Positions 1-8,073 of a stretch of DNA of 64,000 nucleotides are shown here, piece by piece (within the stretch, counting starts at the first letter, position 1; each line of letters begins with the position of its first letter). The notes below the pieces were generated by a model. It saw nothing but the letters and a program-made list of their open reading frames with translations. It was not told where the DNA came from and searched no databases. The position numbers and the translations under genes are program-made. The DNA lies in contig BJOX01000303.1 in NCBI GenBank assembly GCA_009731375.1, positions 151,406 through 215,405 of the forward strand, read 5' to 3'. This stretch comes from Paulinella micropora (lineage: Eukaryota > Cercozoa > Imbricatea > Euglyphida).

Positions 1-112
1 GGGTCTACACCACCGCTAACGCCTCTCTTTGCCTTGTGCAATAGTTTCTCTCCGCCGCACACAACTTCCTACTAATAAACATGATTGGGCGTAATTTCTT
101 CTCCTCATGCAG

Positions 113-187
113 GACGCGCAGATCCTGCTAAAAATCTCGCCCGAGCAGGCCAGGCAGTGCGAAGCGGCCCTGAACGGCGCCAAGTAA
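113..187 (+). CDS. 3' terminal exon of an upstream viral gene (partial)
   Basis: The frame from 113 to the TAA at 185-187 encodes 24 residues, beginning DAQILLKISPEQ and ending NGAK. It is preceded by a pyrimidine-rich stretch ending in TCATGCAG, a good splice acceptor, and no open frame continues upstream, so I read this as the last exon of a gene that starts before the window. The next gene starts 59 bases downstream across an A/T-rich spacer typical of this block. The product cannot be identified from so short a piece. It could instead be chance coding in spacer DNA, but the matching intron in the next gene makes splicing plausible. Confidence 0.4.
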   Translation, partial: DAQILLKISPEQARQCEAALNGAK

Positions 188-246
188 AACCAAACAAAAT
201 TTTTTTTATTTTCTGGTGGCCCTTTTTAAACAAAAACGAAAACAGA

Positions 247-908
247 ATGGCCGCCCCACAACGAGGACCCGTGCGCCTGGCAACTACCACCGACGAGAAG
301 TCGGGCGCGCACCTCAACGATGCAGTGGAGCACGGTACGCAGACCGACCCCGTCGTCAAGACCGATGCCCTGGCCACTTCCTCCATCATCTACTCTGCAC
401 TCAACGGGATCCCCGAGGCCCAACTGGATGCCACGACGCGCAACATGAAGGCGATCGCCCAGCGACTTTCAAAGAACAGTCTGGCATCGTGGTACAAAGG
501 AGCAGTCTTGCTGACCGGCACGGGCGATGAAATTGAGGCAGTCTACGGCAGAGATTTCGTAGAGGCAAACTGCTATGTCGGGATGGAAGGTGCTCCTTAC
601 ACCACTATGAAGCCCTGGCTCACCGAACTCAGGCGCAGCTACGGGAACGACTGGAATGGTAGGTGATGTGTTTTCCGAGCGTGGCTAAACTGCTGTTGCC
701 TGTTATAGGTTGTATGCAAGCGGCCAGAATGATCGAAGAGTACCAGGCCTCGAAAATGCGAGACGAAGAATGGTCGCTCATTCCTTCGGTCTCCTCGTTC
801 GAGCGCGAGGACGGCAACGTGCGCGGCTGGGTCGGCATCAACAGGGCCAGCAACGAGCCTATTGGTGCACCTGGGGGTGGAGGTAGACGTGGAGGCAGAC
901 GTGCATAA
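247..908 (+). CDS. Viral hypothetical protein with one 50-bp intron
   Basis: Exon 1 is 247-658 and exon 2 is 709-908. The intron at 659-708 starts GTAGGT and ends TTATAG, and joining the exons keeps one frame of about 204 residues. The ATG at 247 (MAAPQRG) is chosen because the upstream in-frame extension runs through the A/T-rich spacer. The protein is soluble-looking, has a conserved-looking core around GYWYKG-like residues SLASWYKG, and ends in a Gly/Arg tail (GGGGRRGGRRA) that could bind nucleic acid. I do not recognise the family. A spliceosomal intron inside a compact viral gene implies nuclear expression, or intron gain after integration. Confidence 0.6.
659..708 (+). other. Short spliceosomal intron in a viral gene
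   Basis: The 50 bases begin GTAGGT and end TGTTATAG. Without splicing the frame stops at the TGA right after the donor; with splicing it continues for 67 more codons to a TAA. Phase is preserved (one base of the codon before, two after). Confidence 0.6.
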
Positions 909-948
909 CAAAAAAGAAAGTTGTGAGTCCCTTCTCTTTGTATAACGG

Positions 949-1604
949 ATGGACCCTTTTGCCAATCTCGAGCCACCGGCCGCGGAAGACGGCAAGCAGG
1001 AGCTGCCGCCAGGACAGGAGACTGCAGCTCCTCCTGCGACCCAGCCCCCTCCCAAGAAAAGACGGCGCGTGGCCAAAGAGCGCCAGCCACCAGCGCAGCA
1101 ACGGTTCGAGGAGGATGAGACAGTGCCCTTGCGCGACGACCCTGCCTACCGGCTCCTGTGTGCCTACGGCAATCGGAGCTGATTGCGCCCAAGCTCAAGA
1201 AAGCGGGGATCCCCTGCGAGCCACGGGCGCTGCGCAAGGTGGCCCGCGCGCGTTTGCCCACGATCTTGGAGGAGGCCGAAGAGGCACTGGACGACTCAGC
1301 CGTGGACCAGATGTCCAACATGGCCTTGAAGCAAGGACTGACGTGCCTCGAGCGCCTGGTGTCAAGCCGCACGCGCTATCAGATCTCCGGCACGACCGAC
1401 GAGTGCTTTGCCAACGAGCGGTGGCTTTTCTTGCTCGAGCGCGCGAAGCTCAAGGCTGGCATCGGCATGACGAGGCTCGACCCCGTTACCGAGCTGGCCT
1501 TGATCACGGCTCAAACTGCGGCCATCGCGCACGCTCGCAACACCTCTGTCGTACTAGCAGCAGTAGACCTAGACACCCCAGCCCCTCCGACAGCGAATCA
1601 ATGA
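949..1604 (+). CDS. Viral basic/nuclear protein with SV40-like NLS, frame broken once
   Basis: The first part (949-1182) is Pro/Gln/Glu-rich and carries PPKKRRRVAKE, which closely resembles the classical SV40-type nuclear localisation signal. Around 1165-1185 the coding pattern moves to another frame, which stays open to the TGA at 1602-1604 and encodes an alpha-helical, charged domain of about 140 residues. One indel would join them into a protein of about 215 residues. The function is unknown. The NLS suggests a protein that acts on viral DNA in the nucleus, for example a virion DNA-binding or early protein. The break may be decay or a sequencing error. Confidence 0.5.
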
Positions 1605-1636
1605 ATAAAAAAAATATTAAATTCTGTGGCGCTGTT

Positions 1637-1654
1637 TTTTAATACGGAAAAAAG
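1637..1654 (+). promoter_or_regulatory. Shared A-rich upstream motif
   Basis: The motif ACGGAAAAAAG directly precedes the ATG at 1655, and the same 11-mer lies upstream of the ATG at 9275. Both genes begin MDE. It may be a viral promoter or leader element, but two copies are thin evidence. Confidence 0.3.
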
Positions 1655-2125
1655 ATGGACGAGATTACCGGGGCCGTCAGCGACACTTTCAGTATGAAGA
1701 ACATTGCGCGCAGCGCTACTGCCGCCGCGTTCGCCTACTTTGCGACGCCGGTACTAGTGCAAACGGACGCTCCTATCTCTTTTGCGGGCGTGCCCGGGCT
1801 CAGAGGCGTGACCGTCGACAAGTCGGTAGGCATGGCCATCATCGCGGCCGCGACGACCACGGTCGTGGACCTGCTGCAGTCCCGCGTGCGCAATTCAACG
1901 CAAGAGGGCCGGCTGGCCCGTTAGTCTTCCTTGGCCCTACACGTGGTCGGCGGTGGTTTGATCTACAGCGTGATGCCCGGCCTGCTGGCCGGTTACGGCC
2001 TGAACATGGCATCCGGTGACACGGGCAAGCAGCTCTTTATGCTCGGCGCGCTCTCAGAAGTCGTGTCGCAATACGCCTACGAAAACTACCTAAACCCGGC
2101 CGGCGAGGGCCACTACCGCTTCTAA
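1655..2125 (+). pseudogene. Viral integral membrane protein with in-frame TAG
   Basis: The frame starts MDEITGAV and is interrupted by a TAG at 1922-1924. Exactly the same frame continues with coding character to the TAA at 2123-2125, about 156 codons in all. Both halves contain hydrophobic segments (AAFAYFATPVLV, MAIIAAATTTVV, IYSVMPGLLAGYG), suggesting three or so membrane passes. The gene begins 7 bases after ACGGAAAAAAG, a sequence also found upstream of the gene at 9275. It may be a virion or host membrane component. The TAG may be a nonsense mutation; see the finding on in-frame amber codons. Confidence 0.5.
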
Positions 2126-2167
2126 AAAGAGGCAAAAATTAAAACGTGTGGTCCTTCACTTAAGAAG

Positions 2168-2452
2168 ATGACCACGACTGTCGTGACACCGGAAGAAGCC
2201 CTGGCCGTGTGGGGAATTCTGGTCTTTGTGCTAGCGGTCCTGCTAGTGCTGCTGAAAAGAGCGAGAGCAAAAAAGCCGCCCGCCGTCGACCTGGACGCCT
2301 ACGTGCCGCTCGACGATGTCCTCCCCCCAGCAGACCAAGAGACAAGCGCTGGCGCAGCTGTTCGGTGCGCTGGAGATGGTGCTCCAAAAGTACGGGCTGT
2401 TGCGGCTCGAGGAGATCAAGGAACTGAAGCAGTTGCAGAGACTAGGTCTTGA
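2168..2452 (+). CDS. Small single-pass membrane protein
   Basis: The protein starts MTTTVVTPEEALAVWG and has one clear membrane helix (ILVFVLAVLLVLL) followed by a basic stop-transfer segment KRARAKK. After about residue 50 the sequence looks less natural, and a run of six C bases at 2321-2326 lies where the reading frame at 2316 takes over. Either this is a 94-residue protein overlapping the next gene, or its first ~50 residues are the membrane anchor of that gene after an indel in the C run. The second reading gives an anchored protein with a cytoplasmic coiled-coil-like domain. Confidence 0.45.
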   Translation: MTTTVVTPEEALAVWGILVFVLAVLLVLLKRARAKKPPAVDLDAYVPLDDVLPPADQETSAGAAVRCAGDGAPKVRAVAARGDQGTEAVAETRS

Positions 2453-2696
2453 ACAACAGGTTGAGGCCGTACAGACATGGTTCTTGCCTGCCTGGAAGGA
2501 CGGAAAGCTCGCTAACTTTGTGCGCTCCGAGGCCGGAATCTGGGCCGAACTCGCCTGCAAGTTCCGCGCGCCCACGCAGCAGCTCCAGCAGCTGCAGCAG
2601 CGCCTCGTGGCTAAAAGACAGTTGTGCCAGGATCAAGCCTTCCTTGGAGAAATTGCTGCTCTCTTGGCAAAGATATGCACGGTCATTACGTATTAA
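2316..2696 (+). CDS. Gln/Leu-rich helical viral protein
   Basis: This 126-residue frame from MSSPQQTKRQ is alpha-helical, with heptad-like Leu and many Gln (for example LQQLQQRL), and ends at TAA 2694-2696. Its start overlaps the preceding membrane-protein frame by 137 bases. It may instead be the C-terminal domain of that gene joined through a homopolymer indel near 2325. No family recognised; structural or scaffold-like coiled-coil proteins of this size are common in such viruses. Confidence 0.45.
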   Translation: MSSPQQTKRQALAQLFGALEMVLQKYGLLRLEEIKELKQLQRLGLEQQVEAVQTWFLPAWKDGKLANFVRSEAGIWAELACKFRAPTQQLQQLQQRLVAKRQLCQDQAFLGEIAALLAKICTVITY

Positions 2697-2741
2697 AATA
2701 TTTTAATCTTGCACACAAACTTTTTTAAAATAACTCTACAG

Positions 2742-3023
2742 ATGGGCAAGCGAGCTCGCGAACGCCGGACGGCCAAACAGGCCGCGAAGAAGGAAGAAAG
2801 GCAAGAGAAAGAGACGGCCAAGCAAAATGCTAAGCAAACCAAGGCCGACGAGCAAGCCGCCAAGCGCGCACGCATCGGCTGGCGCAAGTATGAAGACCGA
2901 GAGAACAGGCAGCAAAACAAGGAGGACCGGCCGAAGACCGCGCGCACGATGGGCGTGACCGTGCCACTCGCGATCGGGGCCGTCGCGATCTCGGCCGCCG
3001 TGATCATGTCGGGCAAAAAATAA
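2742..3023 (+). CDS. Highly basic small protein with C-terminal hydrophobic segment
   Basis: The ATG at 2742 gives 93 residues. The first ~70 are very rich in Lys, Arg, Ala and Glu (MGKRARERRTAKQAAKK), then comes a C-terminal hydrophobic helix (VPLAIGAVAISAAVIMSG) ending in KK. The layout suggests a tail-anchored or virion-membrane protein with a nucleic-acid-binding charged region. The spacer before it is A/T-rich (TTTTTTAAAATAAC), as for its neighbours. It lies just upstream of the capsid gene, so a virion role is likely. Family not recognised. Confidence 0.5.
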   Translation: MGKRARERRTAKQAAKKEERQEKETAKQNAKQTKADEQAAKRARIGWRKYEDRENRQQNKEDRPKTARTMGVTVPLAIGAVAISAAVIMSGKK

Positions 3024-3044
3024 ATAAATTTATTTTCTGAGACG

Positions 3045-4892
3045 ATGTTCGGCAAAAGCAAGTGAACGTGGCATCAGGGGCCTGTAGTGACCGGACCTAA
3101 TAAGAAGGCCATGCTCGTGCATGCCAATGACCGCGACCCAGTGACGGGCGCAGCGGTCGTGGTGGCCCCGAAGCATATCGTCAAGACGCCCACGCGCCCC
3201 GTTTGGACGCAGACCATCATGACGCCCAAGCCCAACACCGCCCGCTCGATAACACCGCCTACCTCTCGTTCATCCTCGAGAACAACTCCCCGGGAGCCAT
3301 CCAGGACGCCACCCTTCGCTTCCAGATCAAGTTTGCGACCGCCGCCGATGCCGTACCGACCGACTCCCGCGTCCTGCCCGTAACCCACTGGTTCGAGCGA
3401 ATCGAATTCTACGAAAGGCTCAGTGGTCAAGAGCTGGCTAGATACTACGGTGATGTCTTGCACACGCTGATGAACACCTTGAGCCAGGAGGCGCTGGCAA
3501 GCATCAACGACATGCTCAACCAGAACAGGTACGGCCGCCTGAGCTCGCGCGTGTGGCGCAGCGGTGACGTCCAGTGGTTCTACCTTCCTATTGTTCACTT
3601 GTTAATCAACGGACTTGATATCGATTTGAGCCACCTCAAGGGAGACCTGGAGGTCCGATTTTACCCGCGCGGCTCGATCTTCGTCGAGGACCAGACTGCG
3701 CAGACCACCCCTTGTACCGCGACGCTGGAGCAAGTGCGCCTGATCTCCTCGTCCACGCTCATGCCTAACGGTTTGCTGGTGGGCAAGCACCCGGACAAGA
3801 TCGGCAAGACTTTGCGCCACCAGTACGTGGACTGGGTGCAATTCGTCGATCACGGCAAAGTGATGCAGCCGTCGTCCAGAGTCACGGTCGATTTGGACCA
3901 GTTCAACCACCGATGCGGCGCCTTGTTCGTGTACCTGCGCCGCTCGGGCCTCCAGACCGGCTACAGCGCCGGAGCCGTCACCTACAACCCTGACCGCGCC
4001 TACGAAGCGACCGGGCGTCTGCTCAAGTGTGACGCGCTCGGGGACACCGCGATGATCGATCTGGAAGGTACCGACCTGAGTGTGTATGTGGGTGTGTTTT
4101 CTTTGGTATGTATCGACGTGTGCTGTCCATTGTTTTGACGTGCAAGGGCGCAGCCAGCTTGGTCAAGGAACTCCTGTCAACGAGCGCTATTTCAGGGAGC
4201 ACACTGCCAACGAACTGTTCAACGAGATCTTTGCCAACAGCAACAACGTGTACGTGATCCCGTTCTCGAACGATCTGCGGGGCATGCTAGGGGGCGAAAT
4301 GGACGGCTACAAGCACTTTGTGGGAGCACGGGAACGCCTCGTGTTCAACACCGCCGCCGCGCCGACCGAGACCACACTGGAGCTGGCACCGCCTGCCGCC
4401 GTCACGGTCAACAGCCTGAACCGCTTGACCTTCAAGTACAACGGAGTGACCCTGATGATCGCGGACATCGACGGCAACGCCGGCTACACTGGCGTGGCCG
4501 TTGGCTCCAGCCAGTGGCACTACGCCTTGGACGACACTGCCGCCTGGACCAGCATCAACGCGTTCTTGGCCAAAAACTCATACCTCAAGAGCAAGTGCAT
4601 CAGGATCTCGCTGGCCCAAGCAGGCACGGCCGATTTCACCACCGGGAACATTGTAGCGACCTTCACGGACCTCAACGACCAGCCTTTGATCTGCGACAAG
4701 GACGCTCCAGTTCACAATCGGGTTCGAGGACCAGACCGCCACCACCCAGATCATCGACTACTAGCCCAAGACCTACGTGCGCGGCAAGCGCGGGTTCCGC
4801 AGCGGAAGCTTCGACATCTACATCTACTCCGCCTTCTTCCGTCATCTGCACGAGGGCAACGGGCGCCTGGAGGCCGCGGCGGTGCACAACTA
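3045..4892 (+). pseudogene. MCP: Major capsid protein, double jelly-roll type (PLV-like), broken
   Basis: About 590 residues in pieces. An N-terminal segment from about 3087 carries the leader and first strands. A frame change near 3240 leads to a long segment to about 4067 with features typical of PLV/polinton capsid proteins: HWFERIEFYERLSGQEL, then a long helix-rich insertion, then WFYLPIVHLLINGLDID and a strand-rich tail. A second segment, about 4147-4710, follows a likely intron, and a further frame change near 4710 leads to the end at TAA 4890-4892. The last segment contains an in-frame TAG at 4762-4764. The ATG at 3045 is followed after six codons by a TGA, so the true start is uncertain (ATG 3111 is possible). 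The assignment rests on length, order of features and neighbours. As it stands it could not make a full capsid protein. Confidence 0.6.
4068..4146 (+). other. Probable intron in the capsid gene
   Basis: The coding frame before 4067 and the coding frame after 4147 are separated by T/G-rich non-coding sequence starting GTACCG and ending GACGTGCAAG. Splicing here keeps frame and gives a natural Glu-Gly-Arg-Ser junction. An alternative donor is at 4080 (GTGTGT), which also keeps frame. Confidence 0.45.
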
Positions 4893-4958
4893 AAACATTA
4901 GGGAGACAAAAGCGTTTTTTTTAAAAATTAAAGGGCAACTGATTGATGGGAAAAGAAA

Positions 4959-5084
4959 ATGGAACCGCTCGTGGCCGCAATTGTCGCCATTGGTGTAATA
5001 GGAGTGGTGGGGTGCGTATGCATCATTTTTTTCCCAGTCAGATGTCCGGACGAACAAGTGGCACCGGTTCTGGCACAAGTCTAG
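4959..5084 (+). CDS. Mini membrane protein (41 aa)
   Basis: An ATG at 4959 opens a 41-residue frame ending TAG 5082-5084. It starts MEPLVAAIVAIGVIGVVG and continues with more hydrophobic residues, so almost the first 25 residues form one membrane helix, followed by a short Cys/Pro-containing tail. It sits in its own A/T-rich spacer between the capsid gene and the convergent gene ending at 5038. Small single-pass proteins of this kind are common in PLV and large DNA viruses; function unknown. It overlaps the end of the opposite-strand gene by 47 bases. Confidence 0.45.
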   Translation: MEPLVAAIVAIGVIGVVGCVCIIFFPVRCPDEQVAPVLAQV

Positions 5085-5814
5085 CAAGCAGACATCTCTT
5101 TATTAATAAGACTTTCGACGTTATCAAAAAAAGCTTGAGCCGCCTGTTGAGCTCTCGCTCTGCCTTGATCCAATAGCACCACCGCCTAAAGTTAATGGCA
5201 CGCGCCAGAATTTCGACATTCTCTCCGGGCCGCGACAGCAAGTGGTGTGCAAACGGACCGGCGCTGAGATGGGGCTTGAAAAACCTCTCGGCTAGCTCGA
5301 GGCTTTCCAAGTCCATCTAAGGCATCGCCAGGATCTCGCACAGGTACTTTTGTTGCGTGTCGTCACTCTCTTCGGCCCAAGCGCCTGCGGGCAAGGGCTC
5401 GTGCAGCGCAGGGCGCACAAACTCTGCGACAAGCCCGACGACGTCACGAGGAATCATTTTGCCCAACAGCCGTAGCGCCAGGTGCTCCGCCGCCACGGAA
5501 CCGATCGCTTGCGGCAGCAATGACTCAGGCAGTTGGGGCACCATGATGATCAGGTCGAGGAAGGAGCAGGATACAAATGATGCAGGCAGACAGAATACCT
5601 GGCCGCTTTCTTCATACACGAAAAGCCTGTTGTCTCGTGCAGTCACTGGGACACCTCGCTTTAGCAGCTCGGGGATCGTCAGCGTATTGACACCCTCAAG
5701 AATGTCATCGACGACCCTGCGCTCGGTCTCTGTCGTCATTGAACTCATGTCGAGTTTGAATTTTATGAAATTGTCACGGCACGTTTTTTTGAATTTGGGC
5801 CCGGGCCGGACCAT
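5038..5814 (-). pseudogene. Viral hypothetical protein, possibly one gene split by in-frame TAG
   Basis: On the minus strand one frame runs from 5814 (or more likely the ATG at 5748, MSSMTTETERR) to a TAG at 5317-5319. The same frame then continues, starting with ATG immediately after the stop, for 92 more codons to TGA 5038-5040. Part one has a helical region with LLKRGVPVTARDNRLFVY and PRDVVGLVAEFVRP; part two is basic and Leu-rich (INFRRWCYWIKAERELNRR). They may be two adjacent genes or one gene of about 235-258 residues with a nonsense codon. The region upstream of 5748 is A/T-rich, so the shorter start is favoured. No family recognised. Confidence 0.45.
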
Positions 5815-5969
5815 TTGAATTGTCTCGGTTCAAAGAGGCGACACAGGCCGGCCCGCATTGTGTTGATCTTCCGGGAAATTCAGGCACAAAGCGGACAAGG
5901 TTCTTTTAATTAGTAAAAAATTAATCCTCTGTTGCCCTTTTGTACCAAAGGACAAAGGCAAAACTAGAG

Positions 5970-6263
5970 ATGTCTTCCAGCTCCTGTGCAACTTGCGGCC
6001 ACGCCACCACCGCCCGTGCGAAGGAAAAGAAGGCCCGCGCGCCGTCCGCGTACAACGAATTTTTCAAACAAAAGATGCAGGACCCCGAGATTCGCGCACT
6101 TGAGCACAAAATGAGGATGAAGGTCATCTCCGAACAGTGGAACGCCCAAAAGGAGAAGATTGCTACTGCTGCTCCTTCTTCCGCTGCACCCCAGTCGGAA
6201 CAGGTATCGGCAGCGAGCGAGACACTCTCTGCTGGACGCCCCGCGTTGGTCCGAACCCTTTGA
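5970..6263 (+). CDS. YABBY/HMG-box-like DNA-binding protein
   Basis: The ATG at 5970 gives 97 residues. Near the N-terminus is a CATCGHA zinc-binding-like motif, then a basic stretch, then RAPSAYNEFFKQKM followed by a charged helix ending EQWNAQKEK. This pattern of a Pro-Ser-Ala-Tyr-Asn start and a terminal Trp matches the HMG-like part of YABBY proteins, which PLVs and phycodnaviruses also encode. It is expected to bind viral or host DNA. The tail after residue ~80 is Ala/Ser-rich. In another frame a charged C-terminus continues to TAA 6355-6357 (ending NVERFY), so a frameshift near 6200-6250 may have shortened the gene. Confidence 0.55.
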   Translation: MSSSSCATCGHATTARAKEKKARAPSAYNEFFKQKMQDPEIRALEHKMRMKVISEQWNAQKEKIATAAPSSAAPQSEQVSAASETLSAGRPALVRTL

Positions 6264-6331
6264 CGAGCGCACAGAACGCAAGACCGAGAGCATCCGAGAG
6301 ATGAGGCGACTCTGTGAGACACTTCGTCTCG

Positions 6332-6832
6332 CTAGTAACGTTGAACGATTCTATTAAATTTTTGTGCCAGCACTTTGGATTGTAGCTTGTACTTCCCCTT
6401 GACTCTGCCGGATATAGTCGGAGTCAATGAGAAAAAGCAACTGAACTTGAATGAGCTCTGATAGTAGAGCAGTTCCTTGGCACCGAGACTGAGCATAGTT
6501 GCACCGGCCGCCGCTTGAATGAGCAGATTGTCCGGCTTTGTATTGGCCATCCCGAGCACTTGGTCCTCGACCACTACAAGCTTAAGATCGGCGTTTTGCA
6601 GTTCCTCGACAGCGTGCAGACACGCAAACAAGGACTTGGTCTTGAAGCTGTCGGTGTCGCTTTGTCTGGCTATGTCTAAGACGCTGGCATACGTGACTGC
6701 GATGGCGTTGGTGCTGTTGTCTTTTGTGAGCACTACCACCCCGAGATTTCTCAGCCCTGGGTCGCTTCTCTCTCTCTCTCTCTCTCTCTTGTTTGTTTTA
6801 ATACTAAACGAACTTTCTTTTTTTTTGTTCAC
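6332..6832 (-). CDS. RuvC-like Holliday junction resolvase, ends altered
   Basis: Two RuvC motifs are visible. SDPGLRNLGVVVL at residues 23-35 is motif I with the first catalytic Asp, and LVVVEDQVLG at residues 85-94 contains the second acidic residue. Between them lies the typical helix-strand spacing. The family cleaves four-way junctions and in DNA viruses resolves replication intermediates. The original N-terminus is unclear, because a (GA)n tract at about 6768-6790 encodes an artificial-looking Arg-Glu repeat just before motif I. The frame stops at TAG 6332-6334 before an obvious C-terminal Asp motif; the next in-frame residues after the TAG include RDE, which could be that motif. It overlaps convergently with the HMG-like gene. 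Confidence 0.55.
   Translation of the reverse strand: MNKKKESSFSIKTNKRERERERSDPGLRNLGVVVLTKDNSTNAIAVTYASVLDIARQSDTDSFKTKSLFACLHAVEELQNADLKLVVVEDQVLGMANTKPDNLLIQAAAGATMLSLGAKELLYYQSSFKFSCFFSLTPTISGRVKGKYKLQSKVLAQKFNRIVQRY
6768..6790. repeat. (CT/GA)n microsatellite inside the resolvase 5' end
   Basis: A run of CT dinucleotides lies right before RuvC motif I on the minus strand and encodes alternating Arg and Glu. It probably expanded after integration and displaced the original start. Confidence 0.6.
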
Positions 6833-8013
6833 ACGTCTTCATACCAAGACAAGCTGACGTACACATCGGCACTGCCTGTAGTGGTCGAGGCTGCCAGACA
6901 CAGCACTTCCCCGGGCCCAACGCTGATGTCCAGCTTGCTCAAGTCTAGCGAAGCGGCGGCCGAGCCGCTCGAGGACACGACGCACGCCGCGGCCACATTG
7001 CCACCGCTGACGTTCACCAAGCTCGTGCTGTACTCAGTATTAGAAGCGGCCGAGTCGTGGTTCGCGTAGGTCGGCGCGCTGCCCAACGTGGCCTGGGTCA
7101 GCACGCGCAGGGTCACTGGTTTTGCGCCACTTACGACGGCGACCGTCAGCAGCAGCAGGTACAGCACGTCGTTGTTGGCCAGGGCCCCAATCAAGTACTT
7201 GTTGCGGATGGTCAGCACGTTCTGTTCGGTGGCGCCGATGGTCTGCATGGTGGGACGAGCGAAGGTCAGTCCCAACTGCCGCACGAAGCCCTCGACAAAG
7301 ACGCCGACCGAGGCGCTGCGCAGCTGCGCGCTCGCGCCAATCGTCTGCAGACGGAAAGGCAGCGAAGCGTTCGACAGCGACGGCAGGGTATTGGCGCCCG
7401 CGTGGCGTATGCGGTGCACAGGCACGAGGGCGCCGTCCAGCTGCCGTTCGGTCGAGAAGACGATGGCGCCAAAGCCCAAGTATTGGAATTTGACTTCGAA
7501 GATATTGCCCTTTGACCAGTCCTTGCGATCTAAGCTGTCGCCGCCGAGACAGGTATCCAGGTTCCAGTTCTTTTGGTCGATGTACGTGTCCACGCCCGCG
7601 TTGCGGTGCAGGATGCGCAGCCGGTTGGACTGTGTCTGGTCCTGCACAAAGAAGAACCCGTTGGAGTCGTCGCCGATGCCCGCCAGCGCCGAGTTGGCTA
7701 CATTCGGCGACGCAGGAAAGATGACAGTGAAGCGGCAGACAAGCCCTTGTCCCGCTCGGTACTTGCAGCGCCTGAGGCTCTGGGCCTGTGCCGTGCCGCT
7801 CAGCGAAACCAGGCCGTTGGCGCAGGCCACCGGGCCAGAGGTAGTGAACTTGCGCGGGTTGAGCGAGCCAGCGTAAGGGAAAGCCTCCTGCAAGAGCGGC
7901 GTAGGGTACGCGACCTTGTGCTCTCCAAAGGCCGTGGTCATGGAGGGCAATGGCTTGGTCTCGATGGTGTCCTCCAGCCGCAGCCGTTTCGCGCCGCCGA
8001 GCGTCAGTGACAT
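6829..8013 (-). CDS. Virion surface/spike-like protein (394 aa)
   Basis: This is an intact frame from ATG 8013 (MSLTLGGAKRLRLED) to TGA. The N-terminus has a basic KRLRLED patch like that of the long fibre gene (KRRRLDG), which may be a shared virion-attachment tag. The middle carries GNIFEVKFQYLGFGAIVF, VPVHRIRHAGANTLPSL and FRLQTIG, a beta-rich pattern I associate with tail-spike or virion-surface domains of phages and large DNA viruses. The C-terminus is strand-rich and Ala/Ser/Val-rich. No membrane segment or signal peptide. It is divergent from the minor capsid gene at 8074, with a 60-base A/T-rich spacer between them. The surface role is an inference. Confidence 0.5.
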   Translation of the reverse strand: MSLTLGGAKRLRLEDTIETKPLPSMTTAFGEHKVAYPTPLLQEAFPYAGSLNPRKFTTSGPVACANGLVSLSGTAQAQSLRRCKYRAGQGLVCRFTVIFPASPNVANSALAGIGDDSNGFFFVQDQTQSNRLRILHRNAGVDTYIDQKNWNLDTCLGGDSLDRKDWSKGNIFEVKFQYLGFGAIVFSTERQLDGALVPVHRIRHAGANTLPSLSNASLPFRLQTIGASAQLRSASVGVFVEGFVRQLGLTFARPTMQTIGATEQNVLTIRNKYLIGALANNDVLYLLLLTVAVVSGAKPVTLRVLTQATLGSAPTYANHDSAASNTEYSTSLVNVSGGNVAAACVVSSSGSAAASLDLSKLDISVGPGEVLCLAASTTTGSADVYVSLSWYEDV

Positions 8014-8073
8014 TTTTTTATTCTGTTATTTGTTAGTAGTTAGTGACCGGGAAAATAAGTTTTTTGTACAAAA
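8014..8073. promoter_or_regulatory. Divergent A/T-rich intergenic spacer
   Basis: Sixty bases separate the ATGs of the spike-like gene (minus) and the minor-capsid-like gene (plus). They include A/T runs beside both starts (AATAAAAAAATG on the minus strand; TTTTTTGTACAAAAATG on the plus strand). Both promoters must lie here or in the coding ends. Confidence 0.4.

Noticed and set aside
3074-3598. Minus-strand 174-codon frame over the capsid gene
   Set aside because: High GC keeps the antisense frame open; the plus strand has capsid features.
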